A stretch of DNA of 64,000 nt from Sanderia malayensis (lineage: Eukaryota; Cnidaria; Scyphozoa; Semaeostomeae; Pelagiidae): the NCBI GenBank assembly GCA_013076295.1, contig RQOL01000024.1, positions 806,001 to 870,000 of the forward strand, in the 5' to 3' direction. The notes under the pieces were generated by a model, which saw only the letters and a program-made list of their open reading frames with translations, had not been told where the DNA came from and did not search any database. Below, one piece after another: positions 49,601 through 61,800 of the stretch (the first letter of the stretch is position 1; every line of letters starts with the position of its first letter). The position numbers were made by a program, and so were the translations under genes.

Positions 49601-50578
49601 TCGGATGAAAACTGTGCATGATTTGTTTGCCTCTTTTTCAGTTTGATACGACGGAGGGAAATTGTTGTACCTGATTGCGAGGCTGTCGACACGTACGGCG
49701 CCACAAAGTCAGAGGTATGAACACTTTTCTTTTGTTCGTTATTATTATTGAACTCATTTAGTCTGGAGTTATAAGTTATTATATGGTGAAGAGTTTAGAT
49801 TGAAGTATATGTCTTACAACCACGGTTTCAGTGTATTCCGGTTGCTATGAAATTTGGCAGTCGGTATTACCATACCGTAAATCCTCGAATAAGCCCCCGG
49901 GTGCTTATTTGCAAAAACGAAATTTTTGTCTGATTATTGTTCAGTATTAAGCAAAATAAAAGCTATACGATGCAGCCAATCAATAAAGTTATTGGTTTCA
50001 ACTTGCTGTTATTTGCAATACATTCACTAACAACTTCCATGTCTCGATACTTGGGCTCAATATCCTTGCAAATGATTATCAGGATGGGGGCTTATTCGAG
50101 GATTTACGGTAAGTTCTTGAGTGGGCACCCATTTGATAAAATGTACTTTTAGGGGGGCTTATTTGCCTAAGTGGGGAGAATTTTTCTTTGATTTACGCTA
50201 TCTTTTAATGGAATCTGTTATGTTGCATTGTTTAGTTGTTTGATGCTATGTATTTCTGCCTAGGTTAGAACCTACCATTCACCCGCTAACAACGGGCTCA
50301 GCACCCAACCGAACTTCGCAGCACCGGGACCGAATACAAATCCGCATCCGGTCCCTTACTCTCCGGACTCGTACAACCGCCGATTTCACACCGAGCCAGA
50401 GACTCATACTCACGATAACCACACCAATGTCCAAAACGATCCTAGTAATGCGCACGAAAGCGATGACGTCAGAGATACAACTTCAGGCGAAGATTGTAAA
50501 CGCAGCCTGCTAACGGAACAGACGGACACTCTGAAGAAGGATTGCGAACGAGGCTTACTCAAGTTGAGCAGCGTGTAA
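43631..50578 (+). CDS. Palmitoyltransferase of the ZDHHC9/14/18 group
   Basis: DHHC S-acyltransferase of Golgi/endomembranes. Exons: 43631-43773, 44985-45145, 46674-46829, 47168-47193, 47602-47713, 47827-47878, 48401-48503, 48902-49011, 49642-49714, 50264-50578; 416 aa. Landmarks are [19 protein letters not shown], membrane segments near residues 27-48 and 58-79, [19 protein letters not shown], and the cysteine-rich domain [16 protein letters not shown] to [16 protein letters not shown] (catalytic Cys160). Membrane segments 3 and 4 flank ETPASA, and the SNLTTNED TTxE motif is followed by a polar Cys/Pro-rich tail. The order and wording of these motifs match ZDHHC14/18/9. Intron 6 is AT-AC (separate entry). 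The tail from about 310 is rich in His/Asn/Pro and diverged. Confidence 0.95.
44393..44612. repeat. Imperfect inverted repeat
   Basis: CCAGGGTGGAATCCATGTAA at 44395 pairs with TTACATGGATTCCACCCTG near 44587, with further CTGGCG pairing. It could fold into a hairpin with a loop of about 150 nt in ZDHHC intron 1. Origin unknown. Confidence 0.5.
46432..46592. repeat. GATA tetranucleotide microsatellite
   Basis: Imperfect (TAGA/GATA)n with TTAGATAG interruptions, ZDHHC intron 2. Confidence 0.95.
47168..47193 (+). other. 26-nt microexon carrying the DHHC motif
   Basis: TTTCAG|AGAGATTTGACCACC...TGG|GTAAAT encodes ERFDHHCPW, so the active-site cysteine sits on this exon alone. Skipping it would shift the frame (26 nt) and remove activity. 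Confidence 0.85.
47283..47482. mobile_element. Inverted-repeat element with TACAGTGGAACCTC ends
   Basis: Left end TACAGTGGAACCTC, right end GAGGTCCCACTGTA (13 of 14 match), interior repeats of GTCCGTTGTA(T)AGAGGTG. This end pattern is common in invertebrate MITEs. 200 bp, ZDHHC intron 4. Confidence 0.7.
47879..48400 (+). other. U12-type AT-AC intron (minor spliceosome)
   Basis: Donor AG|ATATCCTTTC matches the U12 AT-AC consensus ATATCCTT exactly. Branch-like TTCTTTAAC at 48383-48391 ends about 10 nt before the acceptor GCAC|TGC. Splicing there joins GCA-AG to T-GCT and restores [17 protein letters not shown], which fits ZDHHC9/14/18. No GT-AG alternative gives the conserved frame. Confidence 0.88.
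49018..49493. repeat. 12-bp minisatellite in ZDHHC intron 8
   Basis: About 40 copies of CTAATTGACAAT with variants GGCAAT, GACTAT, GATAAT and GACCAT. It starts only a few bases after the donor at 49012. A 130-codon open frame (LIDNLIDNL...) exists because 12 is a multiple of 3; it is not a gene. Confidence 0.95.
49876..50112. mobile_element. AATAAGCCCCC element, full copy
   Basis: Left end ACCGTAAATCCTCGAATAAG, right end CTTATTCGAGGATTTACGGT: perfect inverted repeats of at least 25 bp when the adjoining CCCCC/GGGGG is included. Interior about 190 bp AT-rich. This is the best example of the family and defines its ends. Located in the last ZDHHC intron. Confidence 0.8.
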
Positions 50579-52895
50579 TGACGATCCGCGGTTGTGATGA
50601 TGATTATTAATGTTAATTATTGTCGTTCGCTTTGTATCGGTAGATAACACAGCGTATCTGGACCTTACCGACCTCCATGCATTTAACGGTAACGGTATAA
50701 CGAACTCAGCATCTAGTATAACTATTTTATTGTACAATTAATCATTGATTACGCAAATAGGCTTCCTATAAGATTTGTTACATCGATATTCCACTGAATT
50801 TTGGTTAACGTGACCCCCTGGCTTGTTAGAAATCCCAGTTTTAATTAATACTCACCGTATATTATCAGGGGGTAAGGTAAATATGTTATCTTGCATTAAC
50901 ACGGCGCCGCTATACCCGATGTCTTGTGTACAGCTTTGTTGTTTGATTATAGTAGCTTTCCGTAAGAATTTTCAGTTTTGTAAACTTTGCGTTCAATTCA
51001 GACACGGACATTTTTTGCAGTAGTGTAATTAGAATAGCATGGCACAATTTCCTCTCCTTCATCAGGTTTTCACAACGATGTATGAAAAGTGAAATGCCTG
51101 AATGACATATTTCGTATTAAATATTAACTACGTTTTGAAGTATTGAACACTATTCAGTTCTTTTCTGAGAAGGGTGTGGCCCCCCCGCTTTCGGAGGCTC
51201 GAACCCATGAAATACAGGACAGTAAAAACCGCATATTAGGACCAACTGATTTAGAATTCACTCCATCCATTCTATGAAGATATTTCCGTTCAAAACAATA
51301 GGCAATTGTATTTAAACAATAGGGAAAACAATAGGCTATTGTATTTGAACAATATGCCGAATGCCAATCACAGGTTTTTATACACAGGCGCCTACAGTGG
51401 GATTAATTGTGTGGGTATTTGAGGGTGGGATGTAGTTAATGTCCCCCTCATTATCTGACCAGGTATTGACGTAATGAACTAAATTAACTGATAGTATTAG
51501 CGATCATTTTGTTACGTAGCTTACTTTTTCGCCAAATTTTTACCCCTTTCCCCCTTTGTAGAGGAACATAACATGATTTTTGACCCGCATTTATTTGTTA
51601 CGTAACTGAATTTTACCCTCCCTCGAAGATAATTTTTATAATTTGCTGCTTTATAAAATGTAATGAAGTAATTAAATATACACGAAAATTGTTTTTTCTT
51701 TTGTGCACTCCGTTTTCTTCAAATGCATAGAGTAGAGCTACAAGAAAGATTAGGAATTGAAATACGCACGATTTGCAAATAGAGAGTAATCCAATAAAGT
51801 ACCTTATGTAAGATCTTTTGCCAGCGTTGCGTAACGGTACAGATCACCAGTCATTTAATCGGAGCTTTTCCAGGATTTAAAGACTAAATTTGGACTATGA
51901 TTCGGTTTTCGATTGGTTTGAGAGATTGAGACGCATGCAATGATGAATTTCTTGTTTTTCGATATTGGTGAAGCAAACATTGCATTCTACTAACCGTGTA
52001 ATTTGTCTTCAATTCCATTCCTTTTCATAATATTTTGAAACGATGTTAAATGGCCTCTTCTACATTAGTTTACGCTACTTGGATGGAAATTTATTTGCTC
52101 TTCGAATATTTGCAGATTTGGCCGGATTTGGCGTCTTGTGGAGTTAAGCCATCAGTTCTGAACTAGATAGAAGTCTTTGTGAAGAATAGATGTTTGCATA
52201 AATAATCACCACGGTCAAAATTGGCAGCTTAAATGAATAATTAACTAATTTAAAGCAAATATTATACAGTTATATCTCTAGGAAAATTATTGCTTGACAA
52301 AATTCCGTTCCACCGCTTTTTAATTAAACGCGGAAGTCTCAAGCCGCACGGTGAAGGCACTGCTTATTCCCAGCATTCATAGCGCAACGTACGAATATGG
52401 AGGGTGTTGAGCAAAATTAAAGTGAAATGTGTTTATGTCTGCACTAAAATTGCCATTAAATCCAGCTTAAAAGTGCAACCAGGTATCTTTCACACGTTGC
52501 TGATTAATGTTATTCAAGTTACAGACATCTATTGTTTGTTTTAGTTGATAATTATAGCTTCTGGAAGTGATTTATGCAGAAGGCATTGCCTAGGCCCAAA
52601 CTGGCGATCCGATCTGTCAATTGGCCATCAACCGAAACTTTTGCACGGAAGAAAATGGTAAGAATGCCAAGGACGATGTATTTTTCTATTTGCGCAATTA
52701 TAAATTAGTTTTTTACCAGAACCTCTACTTTTGTCGACTCCCATTTGGCTCAATACTATGATTTGTTTTTTGTTTTCTGTGTTGTAGATAAACACCCAAC
52801 CCACCCGGGTGTCCACTGAATGAGTGTTGGGTCCTCTGGAAAATACTTCGCGTTTAATGGGAAATAGAAATTAAGCGTGGATATCCAACAAAAAC
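50579..52895. other. Intergenic region ZDHHC to intersectin
   Basis: Contains a candidate polyadenylation ATTAAA near 51113, CAATAG-family copy e (51220-51385), and a possible 5' UTR exon of intersectin starting after the acceptor TGTGTTGTAG at about 52788. Otherwise I see nothing. Confidence 0.5.
51220..51385. repeat. CAATAG-family element, copy e
   Basis: ACAGTAAAAACCGCATATTA start, foldback core AACAATAGGCTATTG, and AGGTTTTTATACAC end; carries an extra internal ACAATAGGGAAAACAATAGG. Confidence 0.6.
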
Positions 52896-55800
52896 ATGAC
52901 ACAATTCAGTGCAGGTATGATCACTGGCTCTTTAATATATCAATTTAAACCTTTTGTATAATTATTATGAAATAACAAATTTTTACTTGCTTTAATTATT
53001 GTATGAGCACACCCCACCCCACTTACCCCAATACGTACTGAGGAGTTCAGGGGCTTTTGATGAAATATTTTTTTGTCAAACATTTACTGCTATATCCTAT
53101 TTTTCATTATCTTCCTTGTACAAATTTGCCTTGAAAGTATGGCACTTGCTCAGCTGGGCAGAACAATAGAACAATGGAGTTGAACAATAGAACAATGAGA
53201 CAGGACATCAGGATAAAACAATAGAAAAATAGGGTAGAGCAAGGACAACAGACCAGAAAGAGGTCCTTGCACAACCGAGATCTTTTGACAAGTTTCCTAA
53301 TTTACATTAGGATGTTCAGGTTGTCTACTTTGCACAACCACCCTTTGCATTTAAAGTATCTTGTTTTTATTTATTTATTATTGCGAGATTTAAAGATATA
53401 TTATCTTAAGGATTGACACTTAGATGTCTATCCCTTGAAAAAGGTCTAATTTTGATCATGTCAACCAAAATGTTGCACAATTTTGTTTGTTCATGATAAT
53501 TTTCTCAATTTTGATCTAATCCAAAATAATCCCTACATCTATGCACTTACTCATTCTAAGTTACATGGCAGCTATTTTCAATCAAGTATAAAATAAAACC
53601 ATATCTTTACTGCTTCTAAAATGTTCACTCTCCATGTCTCTTGCGATCATTTCTTAAGATAATCAAAGTGAATTCTCTTTTCAGCAAACTGGATCATATC
53701 TCCGGAGGAGAGCTCAAAGAGTGAGATGATTTTCAATAGCCTGAAGCCAAATGCTGGCAAAGTGACAGGTAGAAATATTAAGATTAGCTCTTCAATTGTA
53801 GCAAACCTCCCTCTTTAAATTGTTTAAACATTTTCTAACAATCTCATAACAGTGTGTACAGTCAAATCTGCATAATTCGAACTCGCGTAAATTGAACTTT
53901 CTGTAATTTGAACATTTTCACGCTTCCCCAGGGTGTTCGAATTAGACAGAGTTCATTGTATCATCATTTGGTATTACTGTACACAAGGAAGGAAACTCAT
54001 CTATCATTTTAAACCCACAATCTAATGCTTTATAGTCACATGAATTATAGTCTTGCACAATTAAGTCCCACACTCCCTGCATATAAGGCACAAGACTTTT
54101 TGGTACAGCATATTGTTTTTGAACAAAGGACAATTGTTCTTCCTATTGTTTTTGAACAAAGGACCATTGTTCTTCCTATTGTTTCCGAACAAAGGACCAT
54201 TGTTCTTCCTATTGTTTTCTGCAAGCAAGCAGTGAGTTTCTTATATGTCTGTTTCTTTTATGTGAGGACTTACTACATGCTTTGTCTTTCTTCTGGAATG
54301 AAAAACATTATTGATTATTGATTAAATTATTGATTTGATTTTTATTGCCAATTGTATAATTGCCCACATATCATGTGAGTCTAAACATATTGTTCTCTAT
54401 CCATTTGATAACAATAAAAGGAGAAATTTTCATTCAATTTCAGGTGAGCAAGCAAAGAAATATTTTATGATGTCCAACTTGCCGACACCTGTTTTGGGAC
54501 ATATTTGGTAAGCTCAAATGTGTTATTAATTATTTACATATTATCTCATCATTAAAATATGATTTGAGAAGAAAAGACATTGAAAGCGATTAAAGAAGGT
54601 TACGAAATTACTGGCAGCTAAGAAGGCAGCATTTTAGCTATCTTAATATTATATAGTCTCCTTGTACATTGGACACTGACTGGATCAGTATCAATGACCA
54701 CTTTAGTTTGGAATGGTGTGAAAAGAGGTTGGTCTCATTACGATGAAACATAGTACAGTACATGGTCCTAAGCTATTTAACACTTTACCGAAAACAATTG
54801 GAAATAACACTGGAGGAAGACTGGATTTGTTTCCGCAAACAGTACCAGACTAGCCACAAATTGTTGGCTATACAGCGAGTCGCAGAGCAGAAAGCAATTC
54901 CATCATTGATATGGCAAAACTTACCACTACAGGACTGGCACACTGCCAACCCCTTAGAACTACTTCTTTAAAAGCATTACAATAGGATTAGGATGAATTC
55001 TCTGCACCCAGAGCAAGTATTCCTTTGAAGAGATATGCTAGCCTGGGTCCAAATACACAAAAAGGAAACTTTAGACTTTACAGTTTTCTCTTTGTGAAGT
55101 TTGCATGTGGGATAGAGATATGCTTGCAGTAATAGAGTGCTTAGAGATGTTTTCTTGTTACAATAGAGTGCTCTCGGTGGAGAATCCACTGTTGACTGTG
55201 GTTTGTTCTAAATTATATTGATATCTGTTTTGAAATTGATGTTTTTGTATTTGCAGGACTCTCTCTGACATCGACAACGATGGTAAAATGACCTTGCAAG
55301 AATTCAGCATTGCCTTGCATCTCATTCAGGCAAAACGCAGAGGCATTGAAATTCCAAAAGTTCTTCCTTACAGTTTGAAGTCTTCATCGGTTGGAAAAAA
55401 GTCTGTCTTTGATTCCGGGTTCACTGCTCCCTCATCAGGGTTCACTGCTCCCTCATCAAGCTTCAATACCCCTTCATCAGGCCTCATGTTAGCCCCAATG
55501 AGCAATGGAGCTGCACCCCATCTAACCCAAGGAGGCATGTTGACCCCTATGCCCCCAGGGGCTGCTACCAGTGCTGTTCCTAGCTTGTTCTCTAATCAAG
55601 CACAGCCTACCAGTTTTCACACTGGCTTCACTGGCAGTAATACATTCCCCCGCAACATGCCACCAATGCATCTGTCGTCCTCAACTCCGCAATTCAGCTC
55701 GAATGCACGACAAAATCCCTCAGGGATGGGTTCGTTCGACGATCTGGCACGTCTTGGCTCAACTGGTTGGGGCAGCCATGCCACCCAAGACAGTGCGTTC

Positions 55801-58800
55801 CAGAACAGAGCTTCTTCTCTGAAGTCAGGAACAGTTCCGCAACAACCCATACCAAAGAGTTCTTTCTCCTCAAGCAGTTTTCAAATGGGTAGTGCCTCCA
55901 TGGGTAGCTCAATGATGAGTCAAAGTAGCGTTGTGGCTGCACAGGCGACAGCCTCGTTTCCACAATCAACTGCGTTCAGTCAGCCGTCGACAGCCTCTAT
56001 GGGAATTTTACCCGCAGCCAACAGAATGAAATACAATCAAATGTTTAAAGCGGCTGACCACGAAAAGAACGGATTTCTAAGAGGTGACGTGACGCTGTTG
56101 AATTTTCTCTAACTGCTTACAGGCGATAGATACGATTGAAGTTATAAGCTATACCTTCACTTGTAACTATTGCTTTTCTGTCCTGTAAGCCTTTCCTTTC
56201 ATAGTTTTCGTTTCATTCCTTTTTCACTACTTATACAGAGCCTGTATGTATTTTATAACCTTTACTTATCATATAACCTCGATCTATTTTGTTTCCTTTT
56301 TTAACTTGCGCTTCCTTTATTTTTCAGGAGACCAAGCAAGGCAATTGTTGATCCAATCCGGAATAGCACCTGATAAGCTAGCCAAAATTTGGTAAGATAT
56401 GCACGATAAGACACAATACAATTTAACGCGGATAGATGTTAGTATGACCTAGACAAGTCATAGCTTCAGTCATGGGTAGTGTTGATTAAATCACTCTCCA
56501 ATAGCACCAATATCTGAAACCATCCCGAATAGACTTGAACTTCTCACCTGGATGAACTGCGATCGGAGCTCAGCTTTGACTTAAGATGCAGTACTGGTCA
56601 GGTTATCACTTAAAACAGTCTATGTTAAGCCAATGTGCGATACATCTTAATCGAGTTTACTATTTTATTCTTTTCAGGGATCTTTCAGATATAAACAAAG
56701 ATGGAAATTTAGACGTAGATGAATTCATTATTGCGATGCATTTGATTGACGTAGTAAAGTCAGGACAACCTGTACCCACTGCTTTGCCGCAAGGGTTGAT
56801 ACCCCCGGGCAAGAAGTTCATTGAAACAGAGACTTCGCAGCCCGATGTTGCACTAGACGGGGCTAGAAAGAGATCGGAAAGTTCGTCGAGTCTTGGAAAA
56901 ATGGATGCAAGTACGAGTCTTATATTTCGTTTGTTTATTGGATCATTGTTAAGCGATTAAGGCGTTTCTTGTAAAATCTTCAATTGGCTTGTTTTGGATT
57001 GAGTGTTTGTTGTGTACCGGATTGCCTTTGCTTTGCTTGGATTTTAATGACTTGTTTTATGTTGATCGGATTGACTTTGCTTTATTTGGATTGGCTTGGC
57101 TTGGCTTTGAGTGACTTGTTTTATGTTTTCTATGGATCGGATTGGTTTGCTTTGATTTGGTTTGGTTTGGTTTGGTTTGGTTTGGTTTGGTTTGGTTTGG
57201 TTTGGTTTGGTTTGGTTTGGTTTGGTTTGGTTTGGTTGTCCTCATCCTTTGCAAGCATTCCAGCCACTAACATTTCATTGTTTATTCTCCCAGTAACATT
57301 TGAAGATAGGCGAAAAGATAACTTTGAGAGAGGAAGACTTGAATTGGAGAGACGAAGAAAGGAAATCCAGGACAGATTACAAAGAGAAAAGGTAATGTCA
57401 CTTGGATTGTGGCACACAATTTCATCAACGAAGACTATTTATCTATCTATTTAAGTATCCTCTATATATACCTACGTGTAGGTAGTACGTACAATGACAC
57501 TCTGTGCTATGGATAGAATCGTTCTGGAACATGCTCTGGAACATTTTCAACAATCATGACGTTATTGATGATTCAATTTTTAGGAGGAGAGAGAACGAAA
57601 GGAGAGAGAAGAAGAGGAAAGAAAACGTAAAATAAGGCAAGGAATAAATCGAACATCGATGGATCGGCTATTGTTCCAAGACAATAGGCTATTGTTTCTT
57701 CTATTGTTTTGAACAGAAATGTCACCCTGGAGGTTCATAATCCATTGGTTCTTATATGCGGGTTTTTACTGTAACTTGAGCCCTTAATAACTCAGACCCT
57801 GCCCTCCAATTCGGTGCTTTGTGCGTTCAAATGCAGTTTATTTTGTTGCAATGTTTTGATAGCACGTATATAGAGTTATGCAACTGAATTGTCCTAATTG
57901 TGTGTTCTTTGTTGATTGCAATTTTCAGAGAGGACGCAGAAAAAAGACGACTGCAGCAACTGGAGAATGAAAGACGACAAAAAGAGGAGATGGAGAGAGA
58001 ACAAGAAAATGAAAGAAGAAGGCTGATTGAGCAGCGACACGTGAGTGATTAAATGACCCTCCACTCTGTCTCGGTTTTTTTGAAGCTTTTGTTTTCGTAA
58101 TTGAAATTGTGAAGAAATTTAGATGCGTATAATTCTGCTTGGAGATTGCTGGTTATGTTTTAAGTGAATATCTGAAGGTGTCGTAGCGAAAGAGCTATTT
58201 GTATTGCGGAGGGAACGTGGTGTATATATGAGAGATATAGCAGCGTGTTTCGAAAAGGGATAGCTACAACTATTACAGAATGACAGCTGTAGGTATTGCA
58301 GAGGTGTATAGCTACAATTATTGCAATATGACAGCTGTATGTGTTTAGGTGCAGAGCATAGGTGTATAGGTGTATAGCTACAGTTATTTCAAAATGATGG
58401 CTGCATGTGTTTCAGAGGTGTATAGCTACAATTGTTACAGAATGACAGCTGTATGTGCTGCAGAGGTGTATATGTGCATAACTACAACTATTACAGAATA
58501 ATGGCTGCATGTGTTGCAGAGGTGTATAGCTACAATTATTACAAAATGACAGCTGTATGTGTTGCAAAGGTGTACAGGTGTATAGCTAAATTTAATACAA
58601 AATGATGGCTGTATGTGTTGCAGATGTGTATAGCTACAATTATAAATGGCTACAATTATTACAAAATGACAGCTGTATGTGTTGCAAAGGTGTATAGGTG
58701 TATAGCTAAATTTAGTACACAATGATAGCTGCATGGTGCAGAGCAGAGGTATATAGGTGTATGCCGTGCTGCGAGGTGCAGTTGTACAGCATTCTTATCA

Positions 58801-61800
58801 AACTATGTTTTCTTTACAGGCTGCACAACTCGAAGCTGAAAGACAGAGACAGCGGGAATGGGAGAATAGAAGAAAGGAAGAGCTGTTAAATCAGAAAGGC
58901 CTGGAAGAAGATATTGTATCAGGATTGAAGCAGAGACTACAAAAACTCAAAGAAGAGCTTAACAGAGAGGTATGCTTTGATACTGTCTATAAGGGTTAGA
59001 CAATGGGGTCTATGCGGGTTGGACAATGGGTTTGCAATCCCAGCTTGGAATCGTTGAAGTCAAGGATCTTTGATGCTTTTAACAGATGCGATTTTGTATG
59101 TGACGTTATATATGATCTTTGACTTCCTGATTCGTTTGAAGATCCTAGTATGATAGAGGGGTAAAGTTAAGCAGATATTGTTGTGCTTGTGTTTCCCATG
59201 TCAACCAATCGGAGCCTTAATGGCAAGCAAAAAAACTTTATTAGGTCAGGGGTGTGGAACAGTTTAAGGGGCAAGTTATTTTATTCAATGTACTGGGAAG
59301 CTGGTTTTCTAATGCTCGCTGTATTGAGATTCGGTTTGCATTATATATGTGACTTATTGTTATATTTAGACGGTGAAACGAGATGAGCATGCAAGCAAAT
59401 TGAATGAAAAGAAAGTCAGCTTCAACGATTTGGTTTCTTCTATCAGTCAGTTAAAAAAGTCTAGAGAATTTGGAATTTCACAGATCAATATGTTCAAGAC
59501 AGATATTCAGGTAATTGCAATGCTCTCTGTCTTTTGTTCGTATCTTTAATTTTGCTTTTTGTGTTATCTCTTTCTTACTTTCTTTTCATGTTTTTATTTT
59601 TCTTTCTCTAATCATTGTCTTCCTCTGCCACCTTTCTTTTTCTCTTCTTCATAATACCCTCATCTCTTTTGTTTCCAAATCTTCTTTCTCCAGGTATCAA
59701 CTGACTTTGCACTTTGGCCTGTCACTCTGTCAGAATCTAATCTCTTTTAATCCGGTATTGGGTAGAAGGCTAGATAGATAGCCAGATAGCTGGATGGATA
59801 GAATTAAAATTAATCAATTCGCATTTTGTTTTACAGACGATGAAAGTTCTTGTCACCCAGTTGAAAGAAGAGCGAGAGAGATTAGATGTGGAAATTAACA
59901 AGCGAGATTCAACCACTACAAGTGAGTACAGATACTGTCCCACTTTATTTCACACAACACCCTTGAAACACACCATTATGCATTGCTTGCCAATGTATTG
60001 TCTAAACATATTCAGGGGGTGAAGACTTGTTAATGTTTGTGATTTCTCTTTCAGGTGAAGCCCTGGGTGGGGTGAGAGCAAGCATCCAGCAAACTAAAAC
60101 AAATATTCCTCGTTTAAAAAGCCAACTGATTTCTGTTGAAGCCGAGACGGATGTTTTGCTGAAAGAGAACGATGCTTACATGAAGCAATTGCCGGTAACT
60201 ATTTGCTTATTGTCAAATGCTGTCGCAGCGAAAACAGACGGTGTTAGCTAAGGGCTTGTGCAGCAAAAATGTCCTTGACCTTGAAAATGTCGTTGTTTTG
60301 TTGAAATGAAGAGAAAATGAAAAGTACTATGAACCCATTTGAAGTGTTTTCTTGCTGGTATAAGAATGTATTTTGAAGCTCAGGCCCATAGTCACGAGAA
60401 CTAAACGTTCTTTCATGTTACTGAAACTAAGTGGTGATTTAATGCTCTAATTCGTTCTAGTCAATGAAGACAGCACTGCAGATAAAGGCAACTGAGAATG
60501 CGCGCTTACAACATCACCAAGAAGGGAAGAAGAGAGAGTACCAAGTTGCCAAGCAACGAATTGAAGATGAGGCTAGGAGATTGGATGCAATCAATCGACA
60601 AAAGAGGGAGGAAGAGGATCGATTGAAGAGGCAAGCTGAAGCCAAAAGGAAGAAAGAAGAAATGGCGGTGAAACAAAAAGAAGAAGAAAGAAGGAAACAG
60701 AAAGAAAAAGAAAGAAAAGGTTGGCTTCGTGCTTCATATGTTTTTTATTATGCTGCCCCCGGGTTTTTAAGTTTTTGCATGTTTATCGCAATATAAGTTA
60801 GTGTATTCACGGGTGTTTTGTGGATGATATCAGACCGGATAAAATGCCCGATGTTCACCGCGTGGTAACAGTACACAATGCGTTGCTTCTCTTGTAAACA
60901 TGAAATTGGGGCCGAGGTTTTATACCAACTGGACCCACATTGATAACAGCTATCAAAGCTGAAGTGGCTATCCAGTATAAATATTCGTACTTGTGGTATG
61001 TGTTAACTGTTCTTATTGACGTGCGAATTCTTTGTCACTCAGCCATGCAATTAGAGCAACAAAGGCAAGAAGAGTCGCTGCGTAGGTTCCACGAGGCGCA
61101 TGCTGCGGAGAAGCAATTGAAGATGGACAAGGCGAAGCAAATTACGGAGGAGGCTTTGAAAAAGCAGAAAGAAATCAAGACGACCAAGCCTGACGTCTCT
61201 AAAATGTTTGCAGCATCGAAGCAGCCAGCCATCAACCAAGATCTACTTGGCTTAGATATTGTCCCGGAACCTGTGCCATGTAAGTTTGTTATTGAATATT
61301 GGCTTTCTCTGGAAACGGCTACGTTCTATTGTCAATTATTGGACTGATTTATTGACAATGGAAAGTGGATGTGTATTGTTGGGACCTTTACATCTGAACA
61401 TGATTGGTTAAAGTTTTGTATTTTAATGCAATAGAATTCCAGTATGACTAACCTTGAATGGAATGAAATCATAACCCTTTGTGATGAGAGTTTGTTATCC
61501 TTCGTCAAGTGTAGGGGGCATAGGTTTATTCCGCTCTACTGGGAAGTTAATTGTGTGAGTAGTTTGTTACACCGAGGGGAAATTTATCCACGAAGTAACT
61601 CAATAGAGTAGATGTTCATTTTGTTATATGGGGAATACAGAGCTTGAGAGCTTCACAGACATTATACTGGAAGAATATATTGCGGTTGAATTGTATGATT
61701 GTGTGTGTTGTTTTCAGCTGTTGCCCTTCCGGCTCCACCGAAGAAAGAGAAGAAACCGGTCGCCCCACCGAGGCCGAAAACCAGACCGGTCGTTGCCGCT

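Noticed and set aside
57057..57417. Open frames of QTKPN or VWFGL repeats on both strands
   Set aside because: Artefact of the GGTTT microsatellite.
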